From a virus: DNA of 23,201 nucleotides. The stretch lies in the IMG/VR virus record IMGVR_UViG_3300034102_000611, positions 1-23,201 of that record; one strand, written 5' to 3'. Below the pieces are notes generated by a model. The model ran no database searches and was not told the DNA's origin. It saw only the letters and a program-made list of their open reading frames with translations. Below are positions 8,659 through 17,911 of this stretch, piece by piece. The first letter of the stretch is position 1. Every line of letters starts with the position of its first letter. The position numbers were made by a program, and so were the translations under genes.

Positions 8659-8673
8659 TTAAGGATTTTAAAA
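8659..8673 (+). promoter_or_regulatory. gp8 translation leader with Shine-Dalgarno
   Basis: TTAAGGATTTTAAAA contains an AAGGA ribosome binding site set 11 bases before the gp8 ATG. The same 15-base leader recurs, with one change, before the giant gene at 10166. Confidence 0.55.
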
Positions 8674-8676
8674 ACC

Positions 8677-10143
8677 ATGTCTGCTATTATTACTACTAAA
8701 TTTCGTTATCAAAATGCTAATACCTTACTTCAAGGTTTAGCGGGAGAACTTGATGATGTTTATTATCTTGGCATAGGACGTTCATTTGCTTGGCCTTCTG
8801 ATTCCTCTCCTCCAACTCCAACAGACGTTCAATCAGTCGAGTTTGATGCTCAGAGAAACTTATTAGCGCTTAAAAAGATAGCGCTTACAAACGTATCTCG
8901 TGCAATCCCTCGCTATAATTGGATTTCTGGTTCAACTTATTCAGAATATGATGATCAAGATAGTGCTTTAAGCACAAAACAATATTATGTAGTTACTGAT
9001 GAATTGAACGTTTATAAGTGTATCAAAGCTGGTATTTCAGGCTCATCTATTAAACCTGCTGGAACACCTACTTCTATTGGATCAGTATTAGCAGATGGTT
9101 ATCAATGGAAATACATGTATACGTTATCAGGTTCTGACGTTGCTAAGTTTAATACTTCTTCGTTCATCGCTGTGAAAAAATTAGAGTCAGATGATGAATC
9201 AGTTCAATGGGACGTTCAAGAAAGCGCGCTTCCTGGTGCTATTCATAGAATAAAAATAATTAGTGGTGGCAGTGGTTATACATCTAAACCTACGGTAACA
9301 ATTACTGGTGATGGTATCGGCGCTTCTGTAATTGCAGCAGACGTTACACTTACTGGTGGTGTTGTTACAGAAATCATAATGAATTCAGCAAGAATTGGTA
9401 GTGGATATTCAACAGCAACTGTAAGTTTTAGCGGTGGAACTCCTGTTACTCCAGCAACAGCAAGAGCGATTATCTCTCCAAAAGGCGGTCATGGTTCAAA
9501 TCCTATTGAAGAACTAGGTGGCTTCTATGTTATTATCGACGTGAACCTAGTTGCAGATGAAGGTTCAGGAGATTTCTTAGTTGATAATGATTATAGACAA
9601 ATTATGTTAGTAGCAAATCCGCACGAAGTTGATGCAACAGCTGTACGTTTACTTGGTAAATGGACAGCAACTACAGCGTATATTGTTGGAGATGTCGTTT
9701 ATTATAATAATTATGCATACGTATGTGATACTCCTCATACTTCAGTTTCAACATTTGAGCCAGATATTGCTAAATGGACAGGACCAAGTGTAGCTTCTGC
9801 AGCAACATTAAATGGTCTTACTACAATTACATACACTGGATTATCTGGTACTCTTGCAGCAGATCAACAAGTTATAGGTCAAACAAGCGGTGCAATCGGT
9901 TATGTAGATAGCGTAGATACCGGAGATACTGTAATAAAATTCCATCAAAATTCTACTACTGGATTTGGTAGTTTCCAAGAAGGTGAATCTATTACTATAG
10001 GCGCCGCTACAGCAACTATCGATTCAATAAGTGCACCAGAATATGTGCCAATGTCCGGGAAATTAGTATATCTTGAAAATTTATCACCTGTAAATAGAAA
10101 CATAAATCAAACAGAAGATATCAAGTTAGTATTAGAACTATAA
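8677..10143 (+). CDS. 8: Baseplate wedge subunit gp8 with inserted modules
   Basis: Key blocks of T4 gp8 (334 residues) are present in order: an N-terminal IITTKFRYQNANTLL, YYLGIGRSFAWP, the Pro-Arg-x-x-Trp site in RAIPRYNWISG, YVVTDELNVYKC, DGYQWKYMYTL, then DNDYRQIMLVANPHEVDAT, and the end SGKLVYLENLSPVNRNINQT before EDIKLVLEL. gp8 is a dimer in the baseplate wedge, bound to gp7 and gp10. The protein has 488 residues. The extra length is a GGSGYTSKP...GSGYSTATVSF beta module at about 193-270, a segment at about 326-367 resembling a CBM5/12-type carbohydrate-binding module (KWTATTAYIVGDVVYYNNYA with a later Trp), and a small beta domain at about 375-460. These could face outward and touch the cell surface. 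It is preceded by the likely late promoter at 8638. Confidence 0.9.
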   Translation: MSAIITTKFRYQNANTLLQGLAGELDDVYYLGIGRSFAWPSDSSPPTPTDVQSVEFDAQRNLLALKKIALTNVSRAIPRYNWISGSTYSEYDDQDSALSTKQYYVVTDELNVYKCIKAGISGSSIKPAGTPTSIGSVLADGYQWKYMYTLSGSDVAKFNTSSFIAVKKLESDDESVQWDVQESALPGAIHRIKIISGGSGYTSKPTVTITGDGIGASVIAADVTLTGGVVTEIIMNSARIGSGYSTATVSFSGGTPVTPATARAIISPKGGHGSNPIEELGGFYVIIDVNLVADEGSGDFLVDNDYRQIMLVANPHEVDATAVRLLGKWTATTAYIVGDVVYYNNYAYVCDTPHTSVSTFEPDIAKWTGPSVASAATLNGLTTITYTGLSGTLAADQQVIGQTSGAIGYVDSVDTGDTVIKFHQNSTTGFGSFQEGESITIGAATATIDSISAPEYVPMSGKLVYLENLSPVNRNINQTEDIKLVLEL

Positions 10144-10149
10144 TTCAAT

Positions 10150-10164
10150 TTAAGGCTTTTAAAA
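10150..10164 (+). promoter_or_regulatory. Translation leader of the giant structural gene
   Basis: TTAAGGCTTTTAAAA precedes the ATG at 10166 and repeats the gp8 leader at 8659-8673 with one base changed. AAGG is the likely ribosome binding site, 10 bases before the ATG. Confidence 0.5.
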
Positions 10165-10165
10165 T

Positions 10166-13100
10166 ATGTCATTAAAGATCTTTTCTCAAGCACCATACTA
10201 TGATGATTATGACGAGGCAAAAAGATACCTTCGCGTATTATTTAGACCTGCTGTTTCTTTACAAGTAAGAGAGTTAAATCAACTTCAAACATACTTACAA
10301 ACTCAAGTCGAGCGAGTAGGTTTACATTTGTTTAAAGAAGGTTCCATGGTCATTCCAGGTCAATCTTCTGTTGATACAAATATAACTTATATAAAGATTG
10401 AGAATGAAACTAATGGCATAGACATTAATACTATTGCCGATGAATTAGTTGGTTCTACGATAACCGGCCAAACTTCAGGAGTTACAGCCAAAGTTACAGC
10501 TGTAACTCCTGAAGAACCTAATGAAGATAATCCAATATTAACAGATGCTATAACTCTATTTGTTAGATATACATCATCAGGCGATGATAATGAAACAAAA
10601 ACATTCGTTGCTGGAGAATTATTAGTTGCAGACGCAGCTACTACTACGGAATTAGTAGAAAGAACAGTACAAATTAAGTCGGGGGCTGGCGTTCTCGGTA
10701 AAGGTACTGTTGCAGCTATTCAAAAAGGTATTTATTTTATAAAAGGGCAATTTGCTCTTGTTACAGATCAAACTCTGGTAATTTCTAAATATAGTAATAC
10801 ACCTAGTTATAGAATCGGTTTAGATGTTGACGAAAATATCGTCGACTCTAACGACGATAATACTTTAGCAGATAATGCTAATGGAGTTCCAAACCAAAAT
10901 GCTCCTGGTGCACATCGATATCAAATAATTTTAACGCTAACTAAGCTAGCTCCAGATTCTGTACTTGATGACACATTCATTGAGCTTATTAGAATTACTG
11001 ATGGTATATTACAATCTAGAGTTACAGAAACTGATTATTCAATCTTAGCAAAAACTTTAGCTAGACGTACGTATGACGAATCTGGTCATTACACTGTTTC
11101 ACCCTTTAAAGTTGCAGTTCGTGAACATCGTAATAACGATAGAGGAGTATGGACCGGACCGAATACAGCATATCAACTTGGAGATATAGTTATATCTGGC
11201 GGAAATTACTTTGTAGCTCTTAAAGGTGGTTTATCTGGAGCTGTTGAACCATCAACATTATTTGATGCAACTAATCCATATCAAAATTTAAATGATGGTA
11301 TTATTGATTGGAATTATACTACTAATCCTGCATTTAATAGAGGTTATCTAACTCCAGAAAAAGGCGGCGACGAAACTGCTGTAGCGATTGCGATTGAGCC
11401 TGGAAAAGCATATGTTCAAGGTTATGAGATTGAAAAAATTGCAACTGAATACATAAAAGTATCTAAAGCAAGAACATTTGATCGTATATCAAATGACGCT
11501 ATACCCGTATCATATGGTAATTACATTTACGTTTCAAACGTTTTAGGATTGCCAGATTGTTCAACATTCCCTCAAGTTGATTTGTACAATCGATTGACTC
11601 CAAGTTCTAATCCTCAAACAGCTGGTTCTGGTACTAAAGTTGGTACAGCTAGACTTCGTGGATGGGAATTCCATTCAGGTACGCCTGGAACATCAACTGG
11701 TGTTTATAAAGCATACATCTTTGATGTTAAGATGGAAAGCGGATACACGTTTGATCGTGATGTAAAACAAATATTCTATGATAGCGGTACAACTAAAACT
11801 AATATCGCAGCCGATGTTTTTGGCAAATACACTACACTTTCTGGTTTTATATCTGCTTCAACTACTACAATCACAGGTTCTTCTGGAACTGCATTCACTA
11901 CGCAACTCAAAGTTGGTGATTACATTAGAACAATTAATTCGGCTGCAGCATATGAATTCCGTAGAGTTACTGCAATTACAGACAGCGATACACTTACCAT
12001 AGATTCAGCATTTAGCGGTACTGTATCTGGTGCAGTTTATTCTAGAGTTGTTACTGAAATCAACGAACCCGGTGGTTTACCGCTATTATTCCCACTTGCA
12101 TATTCATTTATTAGAAATACACGTGGTGGTACTGGAGACAGTGAACAAGCAACTACATATACTACAACACAACGCTTTGATGCATCAACTGGTGCAGGTC
12201 AAACGTCATTAACGTTTTCAGTAGGTTCTGCAACTAGTCCTACTACTAGTGGCACAGAATTTAATCCAGCTGCAACTTCTACTGATTATATTTTAGTTAA
12301 TAGGACAGATGGTACTATTGAATCACCAAGCGGTATAACACTTCAAAATAATGGTGTAGATGTATTAATCAGCGGGTTAACAGCTAGTAAAGCATATAGC
12401 TTATTAGCTCCGGTTCGTAAAGCTGGTTCTCCAGCACAAGAAAAGAAAAAGACTCTAGTTGATAATGCAACAGCAGATTTTACAACACTAGCATCTGTAA
12501 CACCGTTAACTTTATCATTAGGTAAAGCTGATGGTTATAAAATAGTTACTATAAGGATGGCTGAAGATTTCACAGCTGCATCATCTAATCCAGCGACCAC
12601 GACTGACATCACGTCTTGGTTTACTTTTGATAATGGGCAACGTGATACTCATTATGATGTAGCTACTATAACACGTAAAGATGGTTATCCAGTTCCAAGT
12701 GGAGCTGTTCGCGTCATATTCGATTATTTTGATCATAGTATTGGTACAGCTGGCGATTATTTCACAGTTAATTCATATAGCGGTGAAGTTCCCTATAATA
12801 AAATCCCTTATTATATTTCTTCAACAGGCGTAGTAGCTTTGTCTGATGTCATGGACTTCCGTCCTCGTATTGGAGATGCTGGTGCTTTATTTTCTGGAAC
12901 TGGTGCTTCGCAAACTGAAATTCCTAAAATTGGTTTCGAAACTTCTGCAAGCTACTCATACTACTTACCCCGCTCAGACAAATTAGCATTAAATATAGAT
13001 GGCTCATTCTTCTCAGTTGATGGAGTTGCAAGTTTATCACCTGAAGAACCAAAAGATCCAAACTTAGGTATGTTGATTGCTAAGTTGCACATATCCGCTT

Positions 13101-16100
13101 TCACATTATTCCCATCTCAAGGTTCTATTCAAATAGAAACGATTGATACTAAACGATATACTATGCGTGATATCGGTAAACTTGATAAGCGTATTGAAAA
13201 TCTTGAATACTATACAGCTCTATCATTATTAGAGCAAGAAACTAAATCATTAACTATTCAAGATGAATTAGGTCTTGATCGTTTCAAAAATGGATTTATC
13301 GTTGATAGCTTTAAAGGCTCTGATCTTGGAGATACAGCTTCTATAGATTATCGCTGTTCTATTGATATGTCATTGCAAGAACTAAGACCATTCTATACAA
13401 TGGATAATATAAATTTATTAGAAGTAAATCAATCTGATGCGGCACGTGATACTGATGGATATGCATTAACTGGCGATATTATCACATTACCATATACAGA
13501 GAGAGAATTAATAAGACAGCAGTTTGCATCTCGCACAGAGAATGTAAACCCATTTGCTATCTTTACTTTCTTAGGAAGTATGTCATTAAATCCTCCTTCA
13601 GACGAATGGTTTGAAGTTGATCGTAGACCAGATATTGTAAACAACATCGAAGGTAACTTTACCGCAGTACAGACTGCTCTTGAAGCAACCGGTGCATTAG
13701 GTACAGTTTGGGGTGCATGGGAAACCAATTGGGTTGGTCAAACACGAAACATAGATCGTTTAGTCGTAACACGAGGATTCGATAGTCGTGATTATGGACT
13801 TGGAGCCGCTCGTTGGTCAGATCGTCGCACATTTACTCAAGCTGAACTACAAGCTATTGGCGGAGATGCAACATCATTTGGTAATGATGCAGCCGGTGCA
13901 CGCGTTTTAACATTCCAAACTCAAGCGACAACAGTTGGTCAATCTCGCACAGGTATTCAAACATCTGTTACACCAAAAATTGATTATCAAGTTCTTGAAG
14001 ATAGAGTATTACAATCCGCACTAATACCATATATTAGATCTAGAGATCTATTGTTTGTTTGTAAAGGCTTGAAGCCAAATACGAAATTATTCCCGTTCTT
14101 TGATGATACAGACATCTCTTTATTCGTAACTCCTGCAACTAAAGTGAATTTAACTATAAGTGCTGGAACTACAGATCAGTTTAATACTGAAACCAACGTT
14201 GGTGGTGCAGCAGAAGAATTTGCTAGACAAGTAGATGGTAAAGCAGAGGTTTCATACAACAAGGGCGACGTTGTTTTCGTTAAACAGCGCGGGGTTAATA
14301 CATACAACACTCAAGCAGTTTCTCCAGGAACAGGTATAGCTGTATTAGTTGAAAAAAGTACTGGAGACCCACAAACCGAAGCCGTTTATTTGATGAACAT
14401 TAAAGGTTCTTTCCAAGATGGTGACATCATAAGAGGTTCTATTTCTGGAACAGAATATGAAATTGATGGAAGCGTAGTAGTAGCTACAGCGGGCGATGAT
14501 ATTATAACAAACTTTAATGGTTCTACTGCTGGCATATTTAAGATTCCAAATACTGATTCAATTCGTTTTAGAACTGGCATTAGAGAATTTAAGCTATCTG
14601 ATAGTAATACAGGATCTTTAGATTTCACTACCCAAGGTCGCGGTCAATATCGCGCACAAGGTATATTAGAGACTAAACAAAAAACTATTAATGCAGTTAG
14701 AAACGCAGAAATATCGACTCAACAAGTTTCTGATTCTCAAATTACTGAAGTTTATTCAGATGAACGTTTAACTCGTGATAGCGGATGGTATGATCCATTA
14801 GCACAAACATTCTTAGTACAATCTACTGGTGGTTCTTTTATTACCAGCGTTGATATATTCTTTGCAACAAAAGATGTTGGCATTCCAGTAACTATGCAAA
14901 TTCGCGAAGTCGTAAATGGTTATCCTGGTCAACGTGTATTGCCATTCTCAAGAGTTACAATGACACCAGATAAAATTAACATTGATCCAAATATCGGTTC
15001 TCAACCTACAACATTTAGATTTGAATCTCCTGTCTACTTACAAGACCTTACAGAATACTGTATTGTGTTATTGTCTGATTCAAATAATTATAGAGTTTGG
15101 ATTGCGCAACTTGGAGAAAAAGCTGTTAATTCAGATCGTTTCATATCTGAACAGCCTTATGCTGGTGTATTGTTTAAATCACAGAACGCCTCTACATGGA
15201 CAGCGAATCAAGAACAAGATTTGAAGTTTACAATTCGTTCCGCAGTATTTGATATTGCACAATATCCAGTAATTGAATTTAATAATGAACCGCTTCCTCC
15301 AATTATATTAGAAACTGATCCGTTTCAAACAAAAGCCGGAACAGATAAAGTGCGCGTATTTGCTAAAAACCATGCTATGCCAAATAATTCTTCAGTTATC
15401 ATTTCTAATGTGGCTGCAGGAACATATAACGGTATAGTTACAACATCAACTACTGGACTAAATGGAACATTCACTATTGTAGATAGTGAAGTAGATTCTT
15501 TCGTAATTGATCTTGCAAGTAATGCTACTAATAGCGGTTTTGTTGGTGGAGAAAATGTAATTGCCACTGTTAACATTGGATATGATGCAGTAAACTTTAT
15601 TGCTCAATCACAAGTATTTTCAGAAACTACATTAGCATTTGGTATGACGCCTATTAATGAGTCATATAGTGCAGCTTCCGCAGAAACTTCTTTAATTCCA
15701 AATGTTACTACTTACTTTGATAATAAGAATATTGTAGCTTCTCAGACTAATGAAAACTTATCTGCGCTTTCTGGCAATAAATCATTAGTTGTAACTGCAA
15801 GATTGACATCTGAAAATGAAAATTTATCTCCTGTTATCGATACTTCTAGAATGTCATTAACTACAATCTCCAATAAGATTGACACATACACGTATTCAAC
15901 TAAAAATAATGATGATCTAGATTATAAAACAGTATTAACGACAGCTGGAAACAATGTAGCGTATGCCGGAAATACTATTAGTATCACAAATACTGGCACT
16001 TTAAGAAGTGATGCTACGGGTATTGCAGTTGGCAAATATATTGATATAAGCGGTACAGGATCTGGAACTAATAATACCACAGATCCAATATTAGTGACAG

Positions 16101-16570
16101 CTGTTGCTTCAGATGGTGCTACAATTACTTGCGACCATACATTTACAACACAATCAGCTACCACCACTACTATTACTTTATTAGATAATTATGTTAGTGA
16201 GATTGCTCCAACGGGTGGTTCTTCTGAATCTAAATATGTTACACGAGTGGTTAACTTAGCAAATTCTTCAACTTTCTTGAAGATTATGTTTGGTGCTAAT
16301 ATTCCAGCAGTAACTGGTTCAGATATAGAAGTTTATTACAAACTATTACCTGCTGGTTCTACTACTGATATTACTAAATTCAATTTTGTAAAAGCTACTC
16401 CTATAGCTAATTTAGTTAAAACATCTAATCGCAATACGTTTACTGATGTTGCATATGAATTAGAAAACTTACCTGTGTTCGATGCAGTTGTAATTAAGAT
16501 TGTGTTTAAAACTGGTAATTCTGCTCAAGTACCTAGAGTTAAAGATTTAAGGGTGATTGCTTGTGCTTAA
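10166..16570 (+). CDS. Giant 2134-residue baseplate/tail structural protein (DUF4815-like N-terminus)
   Basis: The gene fills 6.4 kb. The N-terminus (YDEAKRYLRVLFRPAVSLQV, then RELNQLQTYLQTQVERVGLH) matches DUF4815-type proteins, large tail or fibre-like proteins of marine T4-like phages. Residues about 328-385 resemble a carbohydrate-binding module (VWTGPNTAYQLGDIVISGGN). Residues about 557-625 are a beta module (GTAFTTQLKVGDYIRTI...SDTLTIDSAF). Residues about 995-1050 are a conserved block (KRYTMRDIGKLDKRIENLEY). Residues from 1539 form another (SGWYDPLAQTFLVQSTGGSF, SVDIFFATKDVGIPV, YCIVLLSDSNNYRVWIA). The last 430 residues are Ser/Thr/Asn-rich. By position after gp8 and by size it is likely the peripheral wedge or short-fibre attachment protein, perhaps taking over the outer parts of T4 gp7 and gp10. 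No catalytic motif was seen. Start and stop are clear. Confidence 0.75.
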   Translation: MSLKIFSQAPYYDDYDEAKRYLRVLFRPAVSLQVRELNQLQTYLQTQVERVGLHLFKEGSMVIPGQSSVDTNITYIKIENETNGIDINTIADELVGSTITGQTSGVTAKVTAVTPEEPNEDNPILTDAITLFVRYTSSGDDNETKTFVAGELLVADAATTTELVERTVQIKSGAGVLGKGTVAAIQKGIYFIKGQFALVTDQTLVISKYSNTPSYRIGLDVDENIVDSNDDNTLADNANGVPNQNAPGAHRYQIILTLTKLAPDSVLDDTFIELIRITDGILQSRVTETDYSILAKTLARRTYDESGHYTVSPFKVAVREHRNNDRGVWTGPNTAYQLGDIVISGGNYFVALKGGLSGAVEPSTLFDATNPYQNLNDGIIDWNYTTNPAFNRGYLTPEKGGDETAVAIAIEPGKAYVQGYEIEKIATEYIKVSKARTFDRISNDAIPVSYGNYIYVSNVLGLPDCSTFPQVDLYNRLTPSSNPQTAGSGTKVGTARLRGWEFHSGTPGTSTGVYKAYIFDVKMESGYTFDRDVKQIFYDSGTTKTNIAADVFGKYTTLSGFISASTTTITGSSGTAFTTQLKVGDYIRTINSAAAYEFRRVTAITDSDTLTIDSAFSGTVSGAVYSRVVTEINEPGGLPLLFPLAYSFIRNTRGGTGDSEQATTYTTTQRFDASTGAGQTSLTFSVGSATSPTTSGTEFNPAATSTDYILVNRTDGTIESPSGITLQNNGVDVLISGLTASKAYSLLAPVRKAGSPAQEKKKTLVDNATADFTTLASVTPLTLSLGKADGYKIVTIRMAEDFTAASSNPATTTDITSWFTFDNGQRDTHYDVATITRKDGYPVPSGAVRVIFDYFDHSIGTAGDYFTVNSYSGEVPYNKIPYYISSTGVVALSDVMDFRPRIGDAGALFSGTGASQTEIPKIGFETSASYSYYLPRSDKLALNIDGSFFSVDGVASLSPEEPKDPNLGMLIAKLHISAFTLFPSQGSIQIETIDTKRYTMRDIGKLDKRIENLEYYTALSLLEQETKSLTIQDELGLDRFKNGFIVDSFKGSDLGDTASIDYRCSIDMSLQELRPFYTMDNINLLEVNQSDAARDTDGYALTGDIITLPYTERELIRQQFASRTENVNPFAIFTFLGSMSLNPPSDEWFEVDRRPDIVNNIEGNFTAVQTALEATGALGTVWGAWETNWVGQTRNIDRLVVTRGFDSRDYGLGAARWSDRRTFTQAELQAIGGDATSFGNDAAGARVLTFQTQATTVGQSRTGIQTSVTPKIDYQVLEDRVLQSALIPYIRSRDLLFVCKGLKPNTKLFPFFDDTDISLFVTPATKVNLTISAGTTDQFNTETNVGGAAEEFARQVDGKAEVSYNKGDVVFVKQRGVNTYNTQAVSPGTGIAVLVEKSTGDPQTEAVYLMNIKGSFQDGDIIRGSISGTEYEIDGSVVVATAGDDIITNFNGSTAGIFKIPNTDSIRFRTGIREFKLSDSNTGSLDFTTQGRGQYRAQGILETKQKTINAVRNAEISTQQVSDSQITEVYSDERLTRDSGWYDPLAQTFLVQSTGGSFITSVDIFFATKDVGIPVTMQIREVVNGYPGQRVLPFSRVTMTPDKINIDPNIGSQPTTFRFESPVYLQDLTEYCIVLLSDSNNYRVWIAQLGEKAVNSDRFISEQPYAGVLFKSQNASTWTANQEQDLKFTIRSAVFDIAQYPVIEFNNEPLPPIILETDPFQTKAGTDKVRVFAKNHAMPNNSSVIISNVAAGTYNGIVTTSTTGLNGTFTIVDSEVDSFVIDLASNATNSGFVGGENVIATVNIGYDAVNFIAQSQVFSETTLAFGMTPINESYSAASAETSLIPNVTTYFDNKNIVASQTNENLSALSGNKSLVVTARLTSENENLSPVIDTSRMSLTTISNKIDTYTYSTKNNDDLDYKTVLTTAGNNVAYAGNTISITNTGTLRSDATGIAVGKYIDISGTGSGTNNTTDPILVTAVASDGATITCDHTFTTQSATTTTITLLDNYVSEIAPTGGSSESKYVTRVVNLANSSTFLKIMFGANIPAVTGSDIEVYYKLLPAGSTTDITKFNFVKATPIANLVKTSNRNTFTDVAYELENLPVFDAVVIKIVFKTGNSAQVPRVKDLRVIACA

Positions 16571-16580
16571 TGAACCTTTG

Positions 16581-16802
16581 ATGAAAGTAGAAAACGAAAT
16601 AGGATTATATCGAGATCCTGTTTCAAAGGTTATCATAAATAAAGATGACATCTCATATAATAAATATTTGCAAAATAGACAAAGATTAATTAATGCGCAA
16701 CATCAGGTTGAAAAAAATACTACTGATATCAATGATATCAAAAACGAAGTAAGTGAAATTAAAAGTATGTTAGTTACTATTCTTGCTAACATTAAAAAAT
16801 AG
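16581..16802 (+). CDS. Small coiled-coil protein, function unknown
   Basis: The 73-residue product begins MKVENEIGLYRDPVSKVIIN and ends in a predicted coiled coil of about 30 residues (QVEKNTTDINDIKNEVSEIK, then MLVTILANIKK) with hydrophobic residues in heptad spacing. The N-terminal part (YRDPxSKxIIN) looks like a conserved motif, but I cannot attach a function. The frame stays open upstream to a TTG at 16557, which would overlap the giant gene by 14 bases; the first ATG, 10 bases after the preceding stop, is the more ordinary start although no clear Shine-Dalgarno is visible. A small coiled coil between a giant wedge protein and a fibre could be an assembly chaperone or connector. That is inference from position only. 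Confidence 0.6.
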   Translation: MKVENEIGLYRDPVSKVIINKDDISYNKYLQNRQRLINAQHQVEKNTTDINDIKNEVSEIKSMLVTILANIKK

Positions 16803-16807
16803 AGAGA
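16801..16807 (+). promoter_or_regulatory. Shine-Dalgarno of the tail-fibre-like gene
   Basis: AGAGAGA overlaps the end of the small coiled-coil gene and lies 5 bases before the ATG at 16813, supporting that start. Confidence 0.5.
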
Positions 16808-16812
16808 TATAA

Positions 16813-17910
16813 ATGGCAGCTATTAATGTAAATCTAAGCGACACGTTTAACGAGTGGAGATTAAAAACTAATCAGATCGGTGATTTCGTAGGAGACACCA
16901 CTGGTTTATTAACTGATGCAACGGATGTAGTTGCAGCTATTAATGAAGTAAGATCTGCAGCTCCTCTTGATGGTGTTATTTCTACTGATGGCAATGAATT
17001 TAAAGTAAACGTAGATTCAGCAGATACATTTGAACTTGTATTAACAGCAGCTGGTAATTTATCAGTTACTGGTGAAATGACATCAACTAAATTCAATGGT
17101 CCTTTGACAGGTAATGTTACAGGAAACTTAACAGGTGCTGTTACAGGTAATGCATCAACTGCTACAATACTACAAACGGCTCGCACGATCAACGGAGCTT
17201 CTTTTAACGGCTCTGCTAATATAACATTCAATACAGATGCAACTGCAGAAGGTAGTACTAATCTTTATTTCACGAATGAACGTGCTAGATCAGCAATAAG
17301 TATTGCCGCTACAGGCGGTAATATTACATATAACTCAACAAGTGGTGTATTTAGTTTAACTAATGCTAACGTAGTTGCAGCCCTTGGTTATACACCTTGG
17401 CATTCAGGCAATGATGGAGCTGCTTCTGGTTTAGATGCGGATTTATTAGATGGATTTAATTCAGCAACAGCAGCTACTGCAAATACAATTGCATTACGAG
17501 ATGCTAGTGGCGATCTCACAGCAACTGTATTTCGTGGTCGCGCAACTTCAGCATCATATGCCGACTTAGCAGAAAAATATACTACTGATAAAGAATATGC
17601 AATTGGTACAGTCATAGTAGTTTCTATGGGTGGAGATTCTGAATGTACTGCATCGTATTCTCCTGGACAAATTGCTGTTGGTGTAGTTTCTGAAAATCCA
17701 GCATTCTTAATGAATAAAGATGCTGAAGGTCAAGCAATTGCTCTTCGCGGTCGAGTACCAGTTAGAGTAATTGGACCAATTACAAAAGGTCAAACTGTAA
17801 TTGCTAGTCTTGATGGCAAAGCAATTTATGGCGTTTTAAATCCTATTGCGATAGCTCTTGAAACAAATCAAGAGTTTAAAGAAAAATTAGTTGAGTGTGT
17901 AATATTGTAA
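16813..17910 (+). CDS. Tail-fibre-like structural protein
   Basis: The 365-residue protein has the build of marine phage fibres. Residues 1-50 form an N-terminal attachment-like region (NVNLSDTFNEWRLKTNQIGD...ATDVVAAINEVR). Residues 96-115 are short T-G-x-x repeats (GPLTGNVTGNLTGAVTGNA). Residues 122-137 read TARTINGASFNGSANI and residues 204-217 SGLDADLLDGFNS, both common in trimeric phage fibre shafts. The C-terminal domain from 246 (SASYADLAEKYTTD...GTVIVVSMGG...VGVVSENPAFLMN...GRVPVRVIGPITKGQ) is a fibre-tip domain seen in many phages. It should form a trimeric fibre attached to the baseplate and may bind the host. It lies just before the modification cassette, one base before the cupin gene. 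The receptor cannot be predicted. Confidence 0.8.
   Translation: MAAINVNLSDTFNEWRLKTNQIGDFVGDTTGLLTDATDVVAAINEVRSAAPLDGVISTDGNEFKVNVDSADTFELVLTAAGNLSVTGEMTSTKFNGPLTGNVTGNLTGAVTGNASTATILQTARTINGASFNGSANITFNTDATAEGSTNLYFTNERARSAISIAATGGNITYNSTSGVFSLTNANVVAALGYTPWHSGNDGAASGLDADLLDGFNSATAATANTIALRDASGDLTATVFRGRATSASYADLAEKYTTDKEYAIGTVIVVSMGGDSECTASYSPGQIAVGVVSENPAFLMNKDAEGQAIALRGRVPVRVIGPITKGQTVIASLDGKAIYGVLNPIAIALETNQEFKEKLVECVIL
17107..17154 (+). repeat. Four 12-base repeats coding T-G-x-x units
   Basis: Four in-frame units begin ACAGGT or ACAGGA and encode TGNV, TGNL, TGAV and TGNA in the fibre shaft. The third bases differ between units, so it is a protein-level repeat rather than a fresh DNA duplication. 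Confidence 0.7.
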
Positions 17911-17911
17911 G

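Noticed and set aside
11778-12212. Out-of-frame + strand open frames inside the giant gene, and a further one at 14982-15224
   Set aside because: They lie wholly within the giant gene, have unnatural Leu/Gln-rich composition and no ribosome binding site.
16557-16580. TTG start at 16557 for the small coiled-coil protein
   Set aside because: It would need a weak start codon and a 14-base overlap with the giant gene; the ATG at 16581 gives a normal start and keeps the conserved-looking segment.
16872-17231. 119-codon open frame on the minus strand inside the fibre gene
   Set aside because: It is antisense to a clear fibre gene, and its Val/Pro-rich low-complexity product mirrors the repeated Thr/Gly/Asn codons on the other strand.
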